From an uncultured Eubacteriales bacterium (GTDB lineage: Bacteria; Bacillota; Clostridia; Oscillospirales; Acutalibacteraceae), in contig CABUHY010000002.1 in the NCBI GenBank assembly GCA_902491475.1, positions 99,583 to 163,582 on the forward strand: a DNA stretch of 64,000 nt, written 5' to 3'. The notes under the pieces are model-generated. The model made no database searches. It saw only the letters and a list, made by a program, of their open reading frames with translations, and was not told the origin of the DNA. Below, one piece after another: positions 33,738 through 41,177 of this stretch; the stretch's first letter is position 1, and each line of letters opens with the position of its first letter. Both the position numbers and the translations under genes were made by a program.

Positions 33738-35010
33738 TTACCTTAAAGACAAGTCCGTGCTGATACTCGGCTTCGGCAGAGAGGGTCAGTCCACGCTTGC
33801 GTACATTAAAAAGTATCTCCCCGAAAAGGAGCTGACCGTTGCGGACAGAAACAGCGTTTCCCCCGACGGCAAAAACATTAAAACAATATGCGGCGAGAAC
33901 TATCTTGACTGCGTAAACAGCTTCGATGTTGTGATGAAAAGCCCCGGAATATCCTTCCGTGATGTTGAGGTTGACAAAAGCACCGAGGTTACCTGCCAGG
34001 TGGATATGTTTTTGCGCTTTGCGGATTGCCGCAAGGTAGGAATAACGGGCTCGAAGGGCAAGACCACAACCTCGACGCTCACATACGAAATGCTCAAAGC
34101 GGCAGGCAAGGACGCAAGGCTTATCGGAAATATCGGCGTGCCTGTTTTTGAGGTGCTTGAAAGCGTTACGCCCGACACCTATGCGGTTATAGAAATGTCC
34201 TCGCACCAGCTTGAATTTACACGCACCTCTCCCGAGGTTGCGATACTCACAAACATTTACGAGGAGCATCTCGATCATTACAAGGGCGGCTTTACGGGCT
34301 ATGTCAACGCAAAGCTCCACATTATGAATTATCAGGACAAAAACGGCACATTTATATACAATTCCGACCAGGGAGTGTCGGATTATGTCAATCTCAGCTC
34401 TACCGAGGCTCAAAAAATCGGAGTTTCGGTAAACGACCCGCTTCCGTTTGAGGTGCACAACGAGCATCTTTTGGGCATCCACAACAGGCAGGATATACTT
34501 TTTGCCTACCGTGCGGCAAAGATGCTCGGCGCAAGCGATGCGGATTGTGAAAAGGGCGTTGAAAACTTTTCGGGAATCGAGCACAGAATGGAAAAGGTCG
34601 GAACCTTTAAGGGAATAACCTTTTACAACGACTGTATAGCGACAATTCCGCACGCCGTCGAATGTGCGGTTGAAGCACTCAAAACCGTAGATACGCTGAT
34701 TTTCGGCGGCAAGGACAGGGGTATTGATTATTCGGAATTCTGCGAATATCTCGAAAAATGTTCGGTTAAAAATCTTATAGGTACGCCCGAAACGGGACAC
34801 AAGATAATCGACAGGCTTGAAAAGGACGCCTGTCCGAAAAAGCTTGTCAAAGCAGACGACCTCGAAGAGGCGGTAAAAGAGGCATACAGGCTTACCGCAG
34901 AGGGAAAAATCTGCCTTTTATCCCCTGCGGCGTCAAGCTATAATGTATATAAGAATTTTGAGCAAAAGGGTAGGCATTACAAGGAGCTTATAAAAAAATA
35001 TGGCGAGTAA
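33718..35010 (+). CDS. murD2: Mur ligase, probable UDP-MurNAc-L-Ala:L-Glu ligase MurD2
   Basis: This 430-residue protein has the MurD plan: a Rossmann-like N-terminal domain (LILGFGREGQST), the central ATPase with P-loop GITGSKGKTTT, VIEMSSHQLE and the lid region TNIYEEHLDHY, and a C-terminal domain with GGKDRGIDY and LLSPAASSYNVYKNFEQKG. MurD adds Glu to UDP-MurNAc-L-Ala. Because it is translationally coupled to murL, the substrate is predicted to be L-Glu rather than D-Glu. GGAG lies nine bases before the ATG. Confidence 0.85.
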   Translation: MLPKIIDYLKDKSVLILGFGREGQSTLAYIKKYLPEKELTVADRNSVSPDGKNIKTICGENYLDCVNSFDVVMKSPGISFRDVEVDKSTEVTCQVDMFLRFADCRKVGITGSKGKTTTSTLTYEMLKAAGKDARLIGNIGVPVFEVLESVTPDTYAVIEMSSHQLEFTRTSPEVAILTNIYEEHLDHYKGGFTGYVNAKLHIMNYQDKNGTFIYNSDQGVSDYVNLSSTEAQKIGVSVNDPLPFEVHNEHLLGIHNRQDILFAYRAAKMLGASDADCEKGVENFSGIEHRMEKVGTFKGITFYNDCIATIPHAVECAVEALKTVDTLIFGGKDRGIDYSEFCEYLEKCSVKNLIGTPETGHKIIDRLEKDACPKKLVKADDLEEAVKEAYRLTAEGKICLLSPAASSYNVYKNFEQKGRHYKELIKKYGE

Positions 35011-35862
35011 TCACATAATTGCGGACAGGATAAGCAGCTCCTCGCACTGCTTGTAAAGCTCGGGGAAGTCGGCTGCGTTCCTTTCCGAAACGGAGAAGTC
35101 GAAAGCCGGAGCGGAGAAGTTTTTGCAAAACCAACAGCTGAAGCTGCCGTAGGCTTTTTGCGGTTTTATGCGCTTTATCGGCAGTTCGCTCACGCTTTTG
35201 AAAACCTGAGTCATCATAGCGCAGTCGGACGAGCTTTTCGGGCTTTGGCAGGATATGTATTTGCCCGAGCAGGAAAGCGTTACGGCATATTTTGGAATAA
35301 GGGTGCGGCACAGGGCGACAACTGTCTTTGTTTCGGGCTCGCTTGCCTCGGACGGACCTTTGTACCCCGATACGGACGGTTTTTCGGCGGGGCTTTCGGC
35401 ATCCGAAAATCTGTACGGGAAATTAAGGGAAATATCCACACCTCTTGCGTTTGAGATCCAGTTTTCGCAGTTGCCGTCGGCGGCTTTTCGTACAAGCCCG
35501 TTGTAACAGCGTGCGTTTTCCCCGTTGGAGCGTGAAATCTCCAGACCGTCGGGGTTTGTAAGCGGTACAACGACGATTTTTTGGTCACGGAGAATACTCC
35601 TGATTTTAATTGCGGAAATTTTCAGGTCGTTTTTGTAAGCGATACACAGCCGCTCGAAAAATGTGAGCAAAATCTTGGCGGACATACCGCTTGTGTCGGA
35701 AAAGTCAGACAGAAATAGCACGCAGTTTTTTCCGTCGCCGATGCCGAGCGAGCGTATATTGCGTTTGCACCAGCTTTTGCCGAGAGTATCGACCGTTACA
35801 AAATCAAAGCTGGTTTTGATTTTGTCGGTATATTCTTCCGCATTGTTATAAGTAAAGCACAT
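35011..35862 (-). CDS. M14-carboxypeptidase-like protein lacking zinc ligands, probable pseudoenzyme
   Basis: This 283-residue protein keeps M14 landmarks: VVVPLTNPDGLEI (NPDG 103-106), NARGVDISLNFP (138-149) and GYKGPSEASEPET. The zinc HxxE site expected after VLFL reads SDFSDTSGMS; the third-ligand HS..G region reads LSCSGKY; the substrate Arg of DLNRNFP is Leu; no catalytic Glu is evident in FDFSVSE. It is therefore probably inactive, and may bind peptides. It has no signal peptide. It ends one base after murD2 on the opposite strand. Confidence 0.75.
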   Translation of the reverse strand: MCFTYNNAEEYTDKIKTSFDFVTVDTLGKSWCKRNIRSLGIGDGKNCVLFLSDFSDTSGMSAKILLTFFERLCIAYKNDLKISAIKIRSILRDQKIVVVPLTNPDGLEISRSNGENARCYNGLVRKAADGNCENWISNARGVDISLNFPYRFSDAESPAEKPSVSGYKGPSEASEPETKTVVALCRTLIPKYAVTLSCSGKYISCQSPKSSSDCAMMTQVFKSVSELPIKRIKPQKAYGSFSCWFCKNFSAPAFDFSVSERNAADFPELYKQCEELLILSAIM

Positions 35863-35930
35863 AATATCAACAACCTTCGTTTTCTATGGTATTTGATATT
35901 AAGATATATTCCGAAAGAAGTGAATTTATT

Positions 35931-36476
35931 ATGGATTTGACCGAAAAACCCGTAAATCGGGAATACATATTCAAGGGCAGAATTATAAACCTGCGTGTTG
36001 ACGACGCGCTTTTGCCCGACGGCTCCGTCGCAAAAAGAGAGGTTGTCGAGCACCCGGGCGGAGTTTGTGTTGCGGCGCTGACGGAAAACAACGAGCTGTT
36101 GTTTGTCGAGCAGTTCAGATACCCATACTCCGAGGTCGTTTTAGAGCTCCCCGCAGGCAAGCTTGAATACGGCGAGGACCCGTTTGAGGCGGGAAAGCGT
36201 GAGCTTCGTGAGGAAACGGGAGCCGTCGCACGGGAATATGAGAGTCTGGGCAAATTATATCCCACTCCGGGATATTGCGGCGAGATAATACATATGTATT
36301 TTGCAAAGAATTTGACTTTCACTTCGCAGGACCTTGACAGCGACGAATTTCTTGAGGTGCGGAAAATTCCGCTTAAAAAAGCGTTCGAGATGGTTATAAA
36401 CAATGAAATTGCGGACTCGAAAACACAGGTCGGCATTATGAAAGTTTACTATAAAATATACGGGGAACAGAAATGA
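35931..36476 (+). CDS. Nudix hydrolase, ADP-ribose pyrophosphatase-like
   Basis: This 181-residue protein contains a complete Nudix box, GKLEYGEDPFEAG then KRELREETG, preceded by LELPA and with the conserved Gly-Gly-Val segment HPGGVCVAAL. ADP-ribose pyrophosphatases of the YffH/NudF type match this length and layout. The start at 35931 (MDLTEKP) fits the family, though its ribosome site is weak (AAAGAAGTGA); 15 extra residues from 35886 are possible but unlikely. It overlaps maf by 4 bases. Confidence 0.9.
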   Translation: MDLTEKPVNREYIFKGRIINLRVDDALLPDGSVAKREVVEHPGGVCVAALTENNELLFVEQFRYPYSEVVLELPAGKLEYGEDPFEAGKRELREETGAVAREYESLGKLYPTPGYCGEIIHMYFAKNLTFTSQDLDSDEFLEVRKIPLKKAFEMVINNEIADSKTQVGIMKVYYKIYGEQK

Positions 36477-37030
36477 AGATTATACTTGCCTCGGGTTCGC
36501 CCAGGCGCAGAGAAATAATGAAAAACGCAGGATATGATTTTGAAGTGAAAACTTCAAGCGCAGACGAAACCCTGCCGCGGGAAATGGCGGCTGACGAAGC
36601 GGTCAAATATCTTGCCGAAATAAAGGGAGACGCCGTAAAAACGGACGAAAACACGCTTGTTGTGTCGGCTGATACGGTTGTGGTGCTCGACGGTAAAATT
36701 CTCGGCAAGCCGAAGAATGACAACGACGCATTTTCAATGCTGTTTTCTCTTTCGGGCAGGACGCATACGGTTCTTACGGGCGTGTGCGTGAGGCTCGGCG
36801 AAAAAAAGACGGTGTTTTGCGAAAAGACAGAGGTTAAGTTCTATCCTCTCGGAGAGGACGAAATCAAGGCATATATTGCAACGGGCGAGCCGTCGGACAA
36901 GGCGGGCGCGTACGGAATACAGGGCAAGGGTGCGTTGCTTGTCGAAAAAATCAACGGAGATTACCTCAATGTCGTGGGACTTCCGATGGCAAGACTTCAC
37001 AGAGTGCTGAAAGACTATATAAAACAGTGA
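36473..37030 (+). CDS. maf: Maf-family nucleoside triphosphate pyrophosphatase
   Basis: This 185-residue protein opens IILASGSPRRREIM, the Maf signature, and has SADTVV with the catalytic Asp, the SGRTHTVLTGV motif and DKAGAYGIQGKGA. Maf enzymes hydrolyse dTTP, UTP and modified nucleotides. It is coupled to the Nudix gene by an ATGA overlap; both are house-cleaning hydrolases. Confidence 0.94.
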   Translation: MKIILASGSPRRREIMKNAGYDFEVKTSSADETLPREMAADEAVKYLAEIKGDAVKTDENTLVVSADTVVVLDGKILGKPKNDNDAFSMLFSLSGRTHTVLTGVCVRLGEKKTVFCEKTEVKFYPLGEDEIKAYIATGEPSDKAGAYGIQGKGALLVEKINGDYLNVVGLPMARLHRVLKDYIKQ

Positions 37031-37045
37031 ATATATAAGGAAAAC

Positions 37046-37094
37046 AAACCGATTTTATTTTGGCGGACATTCGCCTTGATAAAATCGGTTTTTG
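37046..37094 (+). terminator. Terminator after maf
   Basis: The 13-bp stem AAACCGATTTTAT/ATAAAATCGGTTT, with inner GGCG/CGCC pairing, is followed by a T run. Confidence 0.9.
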
Positions 37095-37142
37095 CTTTAT
37101 TTATTGAAAATCGGCGTTAAGATTTTTATTATATTTTATATG

Positions 37143-37171
37143 TTGACATTTTTTGAAAAATACTGTATTAT
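37143..37171 (+). promoter_or_regulatory. Strong promoter of the 37-kb leader
   Basis: TTGACA (37143-37148) and TATTAT (37166-37171) have a 17-bp spacer. Two copies of ATTATTCACT (37191-37200, 37204-37213) follow at 13-bp spacing in the transcribed leader. Confidence 0.8.
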
Positions 37172-37216
37172 GAAATCGAAACCAAATATAATTATTCACT
37201 GATATTATTCACTTGT

Positions 37217-37270
37217 AAATCCTGCACAATAATTATAGTTATAAATATATTGTTATATGCTGGATTTTTT
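37217..37270 (+). terminator. Terminator-like hairpin in the leader (attenuator or end of a small RNA)
   Basis: AAATCC pairs with GGATTT, GCA with TGC and CAAT with ATTG, giving 13 pairs with one mismatch and a 3' bulge, ending in six T (37265-37270). It comes about 90 bases after the promoter at 37143 and 158 bases before the next substantial gene. Confidence 0.55.
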
Positions 37271-37289
37271 AACAGATGCTAGTCGTATA

Positions 37290-37318
37290 TTGTCGGTGAT
37301 ATATAATCAACTTATATA
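37290..37318 (+). promoter_or_regulatory. Possible second promoter before the 37.4-kb gene
   Basis: TTGTCG (37290-37295) and TATATA (37313-37318) are 17 bp apart. In such AT-rich DNA this could be chance. Confidence 0.35.
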
Positions 37319-37356
37319 TACAAATACATTTAATTATAAAGCGGAGGTGGTTTGCC

Positions 37357-37371
37357 ATGGTTAATAAATAA
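37357..37371 (+). CDS. Four-residue micro-ORF (MVNK) with a strong ribosome site
   Basis: GGAGGTGG (37343-37350) lies seven bases before an ATG that is followed by only three further codons and a TAA. It is either a leader peptide for translation control or the remnant of a lost gene. CCATGG occurs both over its start and again at 37392. Confidence 0.35.
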   Translation: MVNK

Positions 37372-37427
37372 AAGAATAATAAGCATATATCCATGGTGTT
37401 TTTTAGTTTGATTAAAGGAGAATTAAA

Positions 37428-38078
37428 ATGAAAATGAAAATTAAAAAAACTATAATTTTTATGTTTAGCGTTTTATTAATAATACAATGGTCTCCAGTAA
37501 CGATATTTGCTGAAACATATGAAAAACCATATTATTACACAAATGAATCAGGAAAAACGCTTGAATATTATGTGGATAATAACGGAGATGAATACATATA
37601 TTCAAATGGGGAAAAGATATATGTTTTGTTACCGCTTGAAAAATATTTAATTACAGACGAAGATATTATTAATGCCGAACTTGAAAGGATAAGAAACACT
37701 GTTGATGTTTCTACTTGCTCATTAAATTCAGAAGCACGAGGCACGGTTATCGTAAAGACAATATTTAATAATACAATTAATTTTGGGGATAGCGTTTTCA
37801 GAATTGGTTATCACACATGGGATGATGGAGCCTCGCATATTAGATTAAAAACGAGCAATCACAAGCCGGTTTTATCAAATCATAATTTAAATGTTATTTT
37901 TTATTGGTATTTAGAGGAGGATAATCATTTGTATGGCAAAACATATATGAATCAGAACTGTTCAATTACAAAAGGATATTCTCTTGGCAGTACCGGAATT
38001 GAAAAGGTTGATGTAGGTGTTACGCCTGTCGGCGGTATGACATCTTGCAAATTGGCAGTTACATTGACGGTTGGATAA
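37428..38078 (+). CDS. Secreted protein of unknown function
   Basis: This 216-residue protein has a signal peptide with probable cleavage after TIFA. The mature part starts Tyr-rich (YEKPYYYTNESG) and continues with Asn-rich, probably beta-strand sequence. No family was recognised. The DNA is clearly AT-richer than the core genes. AAAGGAG precedes the ATG. It heads a group of three small exported unknowns. Confidence 0.65.
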   Translation: MKMKIKKTIIFMFSVLLIIQWSPVTIFAETYEKPYYYTNESGKTLEYYVDNNGDEYIYSNGEKIYVLLPLEKYLITDEDIINAELERIRNTVDVSTCSLNSEARGTVIVKTIFNNTINFGDSVFRIGYHTWDDGASHIRLKTSNHKPVLSNHNLNVIFYWYLEEDNHLYGKTYMNQNCSITKGYSLGSTGIEKVDVGVTPVGGMTSCKLAVTLTVG

Positions 38079-38102
38079 TTATTAAGAAGGGCGGTAGGTC
38101 TG

Positions 38103-38870
38103 ATGAAAAAAGCAAGCATTTCATTATCCGTAATAATCGCAGCCGTAATAATTTTCGTTTTCGGAATTTTTCCTGCGACAGGCTTGTATTGGGTCAAAGA
38201 AGATATGGGCGTAATTAACGGAAGTGCTAATGCATCTGTCTATGCGCTTATTCCACGGACCGCACAGTTGTCGAAAAAAGGAACGGATTTCAGAATGAGC
38301 GTTTTGGACAAATCAGCCGATTTTTACTATGCAAACGGATTTGTCAATTATTCCGAAGCGCCTCAAATAACCGATATAAAATACGGTTATAATAAGGTTC
38401 GATATACATTAAACGATCCAAACGGCGGAGCGCAATGGCTTGTTTCGGTTCGTTACGGATGGGGTAAAGAAGAGGTTGACTGTGAAATCCTCAAGCAGAA
38501 GAACTATTCTGTTCCCGAACTGACGGCGCTTAATACTATGTTCGAGAGCAATTCGCTGAAAATGGAAGTTTTTCTGTTGGACACTTATGCGGCGGCGATG
38601 GGTAAATATTCAAAAAACGGCACGATGTCGGATAATCTTGTAATCAGCACTATAACTTCGGCGATAGACACCTGCGACAAGACGCCAATCGAAAGCAGAG
38701 CGAATGAGGATTATAATTTCAAATGTGTAATCAAAAACGACAGCGAAAACAATGAGATAACACTTTTGATATGGAAAGATTCGGTAAGTATAAACGGAAC
38801 GACTTACACAATCGATACGAATACATATAATGTGATTTTCACCAACGCATTAAAGGCTCTGGCGAAGTAA
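38103..38870 (+). CDS. Membrane-anchored protein of unknown function
   Basis: This 255-residue protein has one N-terminal hydrophobic segment (residues about 5-27, signal anchor) and an extracellular domain with no family I recognise. It follows the secreted unknown by 24 bases. A short GCG-rich inverted repeat lies downstream near 38895. Co-transcription with its neighbours is likely. Confidence 0.6.
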   Translation: MKKASISLSVIIAAVIIFVFGIFPATGLYWVKEDMGVINGSANASVYALIPRTAQLSKKGTDFRMSVLDKSADFYYANGFVNYSEAPQITDIKYGYNKVRYTLNDPNGGAQWLVSVRYGWGKEEVDCEILKQKNYSVPELTALNTMFESNSLKMEVFLLDTYAAAMGKYSKNGTMSDNLVISTITSAIDTCDKTPIESRANEDYNFKCVIKNDSENNEITLLIWKDSVSINGTTYTIDTNTYNVIFTNALKALAK

Positions 38871-38947
38871 CTGCTTTTAGGTAAGTTGTTGATTTTGCGG
38901 TTGCGCAAAAGATTATTGCACAGCAGACAATGTAAAGGGGTGTGTAT

Positions 38948-39385
38948 ATGAAAAAGAAAGTTTTGATTTGCTGTTTGGTTGTTTTGGCGGCTGCCGTTAT
39001 TGCGTTTGCGTGCGTTTCAAAGGCTAATCCTCTCTATACGGCGGCGGTAAGCTCTCCTGTCGATATTGATGCGGCGAAAAACGGCGGTTCGTATTGCGCC
39101 GATGTGATGTTCGGATATAATGAGCACAAGCTTTTGCACACATCGTCCGAAAGGAAAAGAAAGGCAGAGCAGTACGAAACGATTCAGGCAGATCTCGACG
39201 AATTCCGCAAGGAGGCTGCCGATTTTCAAAAGCCGTATATGATTGACGCCGACTATAAAAACGCCGACGGAAAGACCGTTATCACATTCAGCGGCACGGT
39301 AACAGACCCGAACAGCGGCGAAGCGGTTCCGTTTGAGAGAACCTATCAATATGATTTTATACTCACGGATAAAATCAACAAATAA
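38948..39385 (+). CDS. Small exported protein, possible lipoprotein, unknown function
   Basis: This 145-residue protein has an N-terminal hydrophobic stretch ending in AFACVSKANP; the Cys resembles a lipobox cysteine but AFAC is imperfect. The mature part is helical and charged. The ATG at 38948 has AAAGGGG seven bases upstream; the GTG six bases earlier overlaps that site. Confidence 0.6.
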   Translation: MKKKVLICCLVVLAAAVIAFACVSKANPLYTAAVSSPVDIDAAKNGGSYCADVMFGYNEHKLLHTSSERKRKAEQYETIQADLDEFRKEAADFQKPYMIDADYKNADGKTVITFSGTVTDPNSGEAVPFERTYQYDFILTDKINK

Positions 39386-39396
39386 ATAATTTTAAT

Positions 39397-39440
39397 GCAA
39401 CACCCCCTTTCGATGTGATGTCGGGAGGGAGTGTTTTTTA
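39397..39440 (+). terminator. Terminator-like hairpin after the 145-residue protein gene
   Basis: AACAC (39399-39403) pairs with GTGTT (39431-39435), with C-run against G-run inside, followed by TTTTTTA. On the minus strand it would lie just after the stranded gene end at 39444. Confidence 0.55.
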
Positions 39441-39443
39441 ATT

Positions 39444-39469
39444 GTTCACAACATTTATCGGGTTGCCGT
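39444..39469. repeat. Left copy of the 26-bp direct repeat flanking the M48 block
   Basis: It is identical to 41184-41209, where the sequence encodes NPINVVN at the C-terminus of the D-2-hydroxyacid dehydrogenase. On the minus strand this stranded copy reads FFNGNPINVVNN and then stops, so it looks like a displaced gene end. Confidence 0.85.
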
Positions 39470-39513
39470 TGAAAAATATTTTTGTTAAACCTCTTTAATT
39501 TTATATTTCGTAA

Positions 39514-39522
39514 TGATATACT
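39514..39522 (+). promoter_or_regulatory. Extended -10 promoter of the structured leader
   Basis: TGATATACT is an extended -10 (TGN then TATACT). The -35 (TTTAAT, 39494) is weak. The expected transcript start falls at about the first base of the 13-bp inverted repeat at 39529. Confidence 0.5.
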
Positions 39523-39528
39523 GTTATT

Positions 39529-39673
39529 GCCAAACAAATTTTTATAAGTATTGAAGTGCTCCAAGGGGATATTATGTCCCATAGTAAGCATAATAACTTT
39601 GTTATTCGGTAAAAGTGCAAATTCCGTCAAGTTATTATGCAAGGTTACACTTCATGCTTGAAATTTGTTTGGC
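39529..39673 (+). ncRNA. Structured leader RNA or riboswitch-like element upstream of the M48 gene
   Basis: Nested complementary segments give one fold. P1 is a perfect 13-bp stem (39529-39541 with 39661-39673). Inside it, P2 is 7 bp (39552-39558 with 39648-39654). P2 encloses a 6-bp hairpin (39566-39571 with 39575-39580) and P4, a perfect 10-bp stem (39589-39598 with 39631-39640). The P4 loop (39602-39612) is perfectly complementary over 11 bases to 39729-39739, just past the terminator and before the ribosome site. A terminator follows at 39698. I cannot assign a known RNA class. Confidence 0.6.
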
Positions 39674-39697
39674 GACAATCGGGGTTTGCGTTTTTCG

Positions 39698-39726
39698 GTG
39701 CGCTGACTTCGGTTGGCGCACTTTTT
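39698..39726 (+). terminator. Intrinsic terminator between the leader RNA and the M48 gene
   Basis: A 10-bp stem GTGCGCTGAC/GTTGGCGCAC (two wobbles) with a TTCG loop is followed by five T, 35 bases before the M48 start. It either ends a free-standing small RNA or acts as an attenuator. Confidence 0.85.
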
Positions 39727-39761
39727 CATTACCGAATAATAATAAAAAAGAGGGAAAGAAA

Positions 39762-41126
39762 ATGAATTCGAATTTTTACTTGCACAAATCAGACAGAGCC
39801 GCATTAAAAGCATTGAAAGCAATTCCGGGATTTTCTCAGCTTACAAAAGCGTATATGAAATTTTGGTATGAGAAAATGGATCGTATTGAAAATATGTCGA
39901 GAAATCTTCGCATAAGCGAAAAACAATTGTCTAAGTACTATGATATGCTTGTTCCCATATGCAACAAACTTGAAATCGAAGTACCGGAATTGTATTTGAC
40001 GCTGGATGTTACGGCAAATGCATGTACATACGGATATACAAAACCGTACATAGTCATTAATTCGGGAATGCTTGAAACTATACCCGAAGAGCTTGTTCCG
40101 ACAGTGTTGGCACACGAATGCGGACATATTGCTTGCGGACATTGTCTTTATACAACAATGGGAATGTTTTTACTTAACGGAACAGATACGGCATTAAAAC
40201 TGCTTGGCTTAAGCGGTGTGGAAATACTGCCGCTCAAGGTTGCGTTTGCATATTGGATGAGATGCAGTGAGCTTTCCGCAGACCGTGTCGCCGCCGTTTG
40301 CGACGGCAACAGCGACAAGATGGTTGAATTATGTATGCGCTTTGCCGGCTATGATAAGGATGTTGAGGGAGAGGCAAATATTGATGAATTTATGAATCAG
40401 GCACTTGATTATCTGGAAATGGTCAAAGACTCAAAGTGGAATAAAACATTGGAATTTTTATATCTTTCCAATAAGGATCATCCGTTAAGTGCCGTGAGAG
40501 CTTATGAGTGTTCGCAATGGTGTAAGACGGACAGCTTTAATAAAATTACAAATTATATAAACAACAAGGATAAAAGCGAAGCGGATTTGATAAAAAGTTT
40601 AGAAGAAATACCGATGAATCGAGATTCAAAGTCTTATATCGGAGAAAATATAGAAAAGGTGCATAAAGTATTTTGCGATATGGGTTTTTCAAATGTCGTT
40701 GATGCTAAAGTTTCAAAGAAAGGGCTGCTGACTAAGGATAAGCAAGTGCTTAATATAAAAGTTGACGGCAATGACGGATTTGATGAATGTGAATGGCTCT
40801 CAAAAAACTCCAAGGTTGAACTTGAATATTACGATGAGTCGGGATTAACGGAAGAGGCGTCTGCGGCTCATCCCGGTCAGCTCAGAATACCGGATTCTAC
40901 AAAAGCGTATCTCGGACGGGAGTATATGTCTGTATCGGACGAAATAAGCAAAGCCGGATTTATGAATATTGAGCTTCAAGAGCAGAAAAAGGCAAAAAAG
41001 GGCTTGTTTGAAAAGGACGGGAAAGTAACATTAATTTCTGTAAACGGGCAGACACAGTTTTCAAAGGATGAATGGTTTGATGAAAAAGCCAAGATAATTA
41101 TTGCATATCAGACTTTTGAGAAATAA
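39762..41126 (+). CDS. M48-like zinc metallopeptidase with two C-terminal PASTA-like repeats
   Basis: This 454-residue protein has the zinc site HECGH at 118-122, third ligand Glu170 in SELSADR, and DHPLSAVR near 239-246, an M48 (Ste24/HtpX-like) plan. A hydrophobic stretch follows the zinc helix. Residues about 291-357 and 382-451 are two similar units (GENIEKVHKVFCDMGFSNV; GREYMSVSDEISKAGF) ending in a strand near EWF.KAKIII, resembling PASTA-like modules. The start at 39762 has GAGGGAAAG; the 49 upstream codons lie in the structured leader and are rejected. The gene lies between the 26-bp direct repeats. Confidence 0.8.
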   Translation: MNSNFYLHKSDRAALKALKAIPGFSQLTKAYMKFWYEKMDRIENMSRNLRISEKQLSKYYDMLVPICNKLEIEVPELYLTLDVTANACTYGYTKPYIVINSGMLETIPEELVPTVLAHECGHIACGHCLYTTMGMFLLNGTDTALKLLGLSGVEILPLKVAFAYWMRCSELSADRVAAVCDGNSDKMVELCMRFAGYDKDVEGEANIDEFMNQALDYLEMVKDSKWNKTLEFLYLSNKDHPLSAVRAYECSQWCKTDSFNKITNYINNKDKSEADLIKSLEEIPMNRDSKSYIGENIEKVHKVFCDMGFSNVVDAKVSKKGLLTKDKQVLNIKVDGNDGFDECEWLSKNSKVELEYYDESGLTEEASAAHPGQLRIPDSTKAYLGREYMSVSDEISKAGFMNIELQEQKKAKKGLFEKDGKVTLISVNGQTQFSKDEWFDEKAKIIIAYQTFEK

Positions 41127-41131
41127 TATAC

Positions 41132-41168
41132 AAAATGCGGAGAGATTAACAGTCTCTCCGCATTTTAT
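41132..41168. terminator. Bidirectional terminator between the M48 and dehydrogenase genes
   Basis: A perfect 12-bp stem AATGCGGAGAGA/TCTCTCCGCATT with a 7-base loop has T-rich flanks on both strands. Confidence 0.88.
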
Positions 41169-41177
41169 CGTTATTTG

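Noticed and set aside
33697..34800. 367-codon open frame antisense to murD2
   Set aside because: It is a shadow of the high-quality murD2 frame; it has no ribosome site and no recognisable motif.
35863..35930. N-terminal extension of the Nudix protein from 35886
   Set aside because: Family alignment starts at MDLTEKP and the extra residues show no conserved feature, although the ribosome site at 35931 is only moderate.
39529..39673. 6S RNA
   Set aside because: 6S RNA is essentially one long rod with a central bubble; here P2 encloses two separate stems and the element is a leader of a coding gene. A covariance search is still needed to exclude it fully.
39615..39761. 49-codon upstream extension of the M48 protein
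   Set aside because: It runs through the folded leader and its terminator; the Met at 39762 has a ribosome site and begins the family-like sequence.
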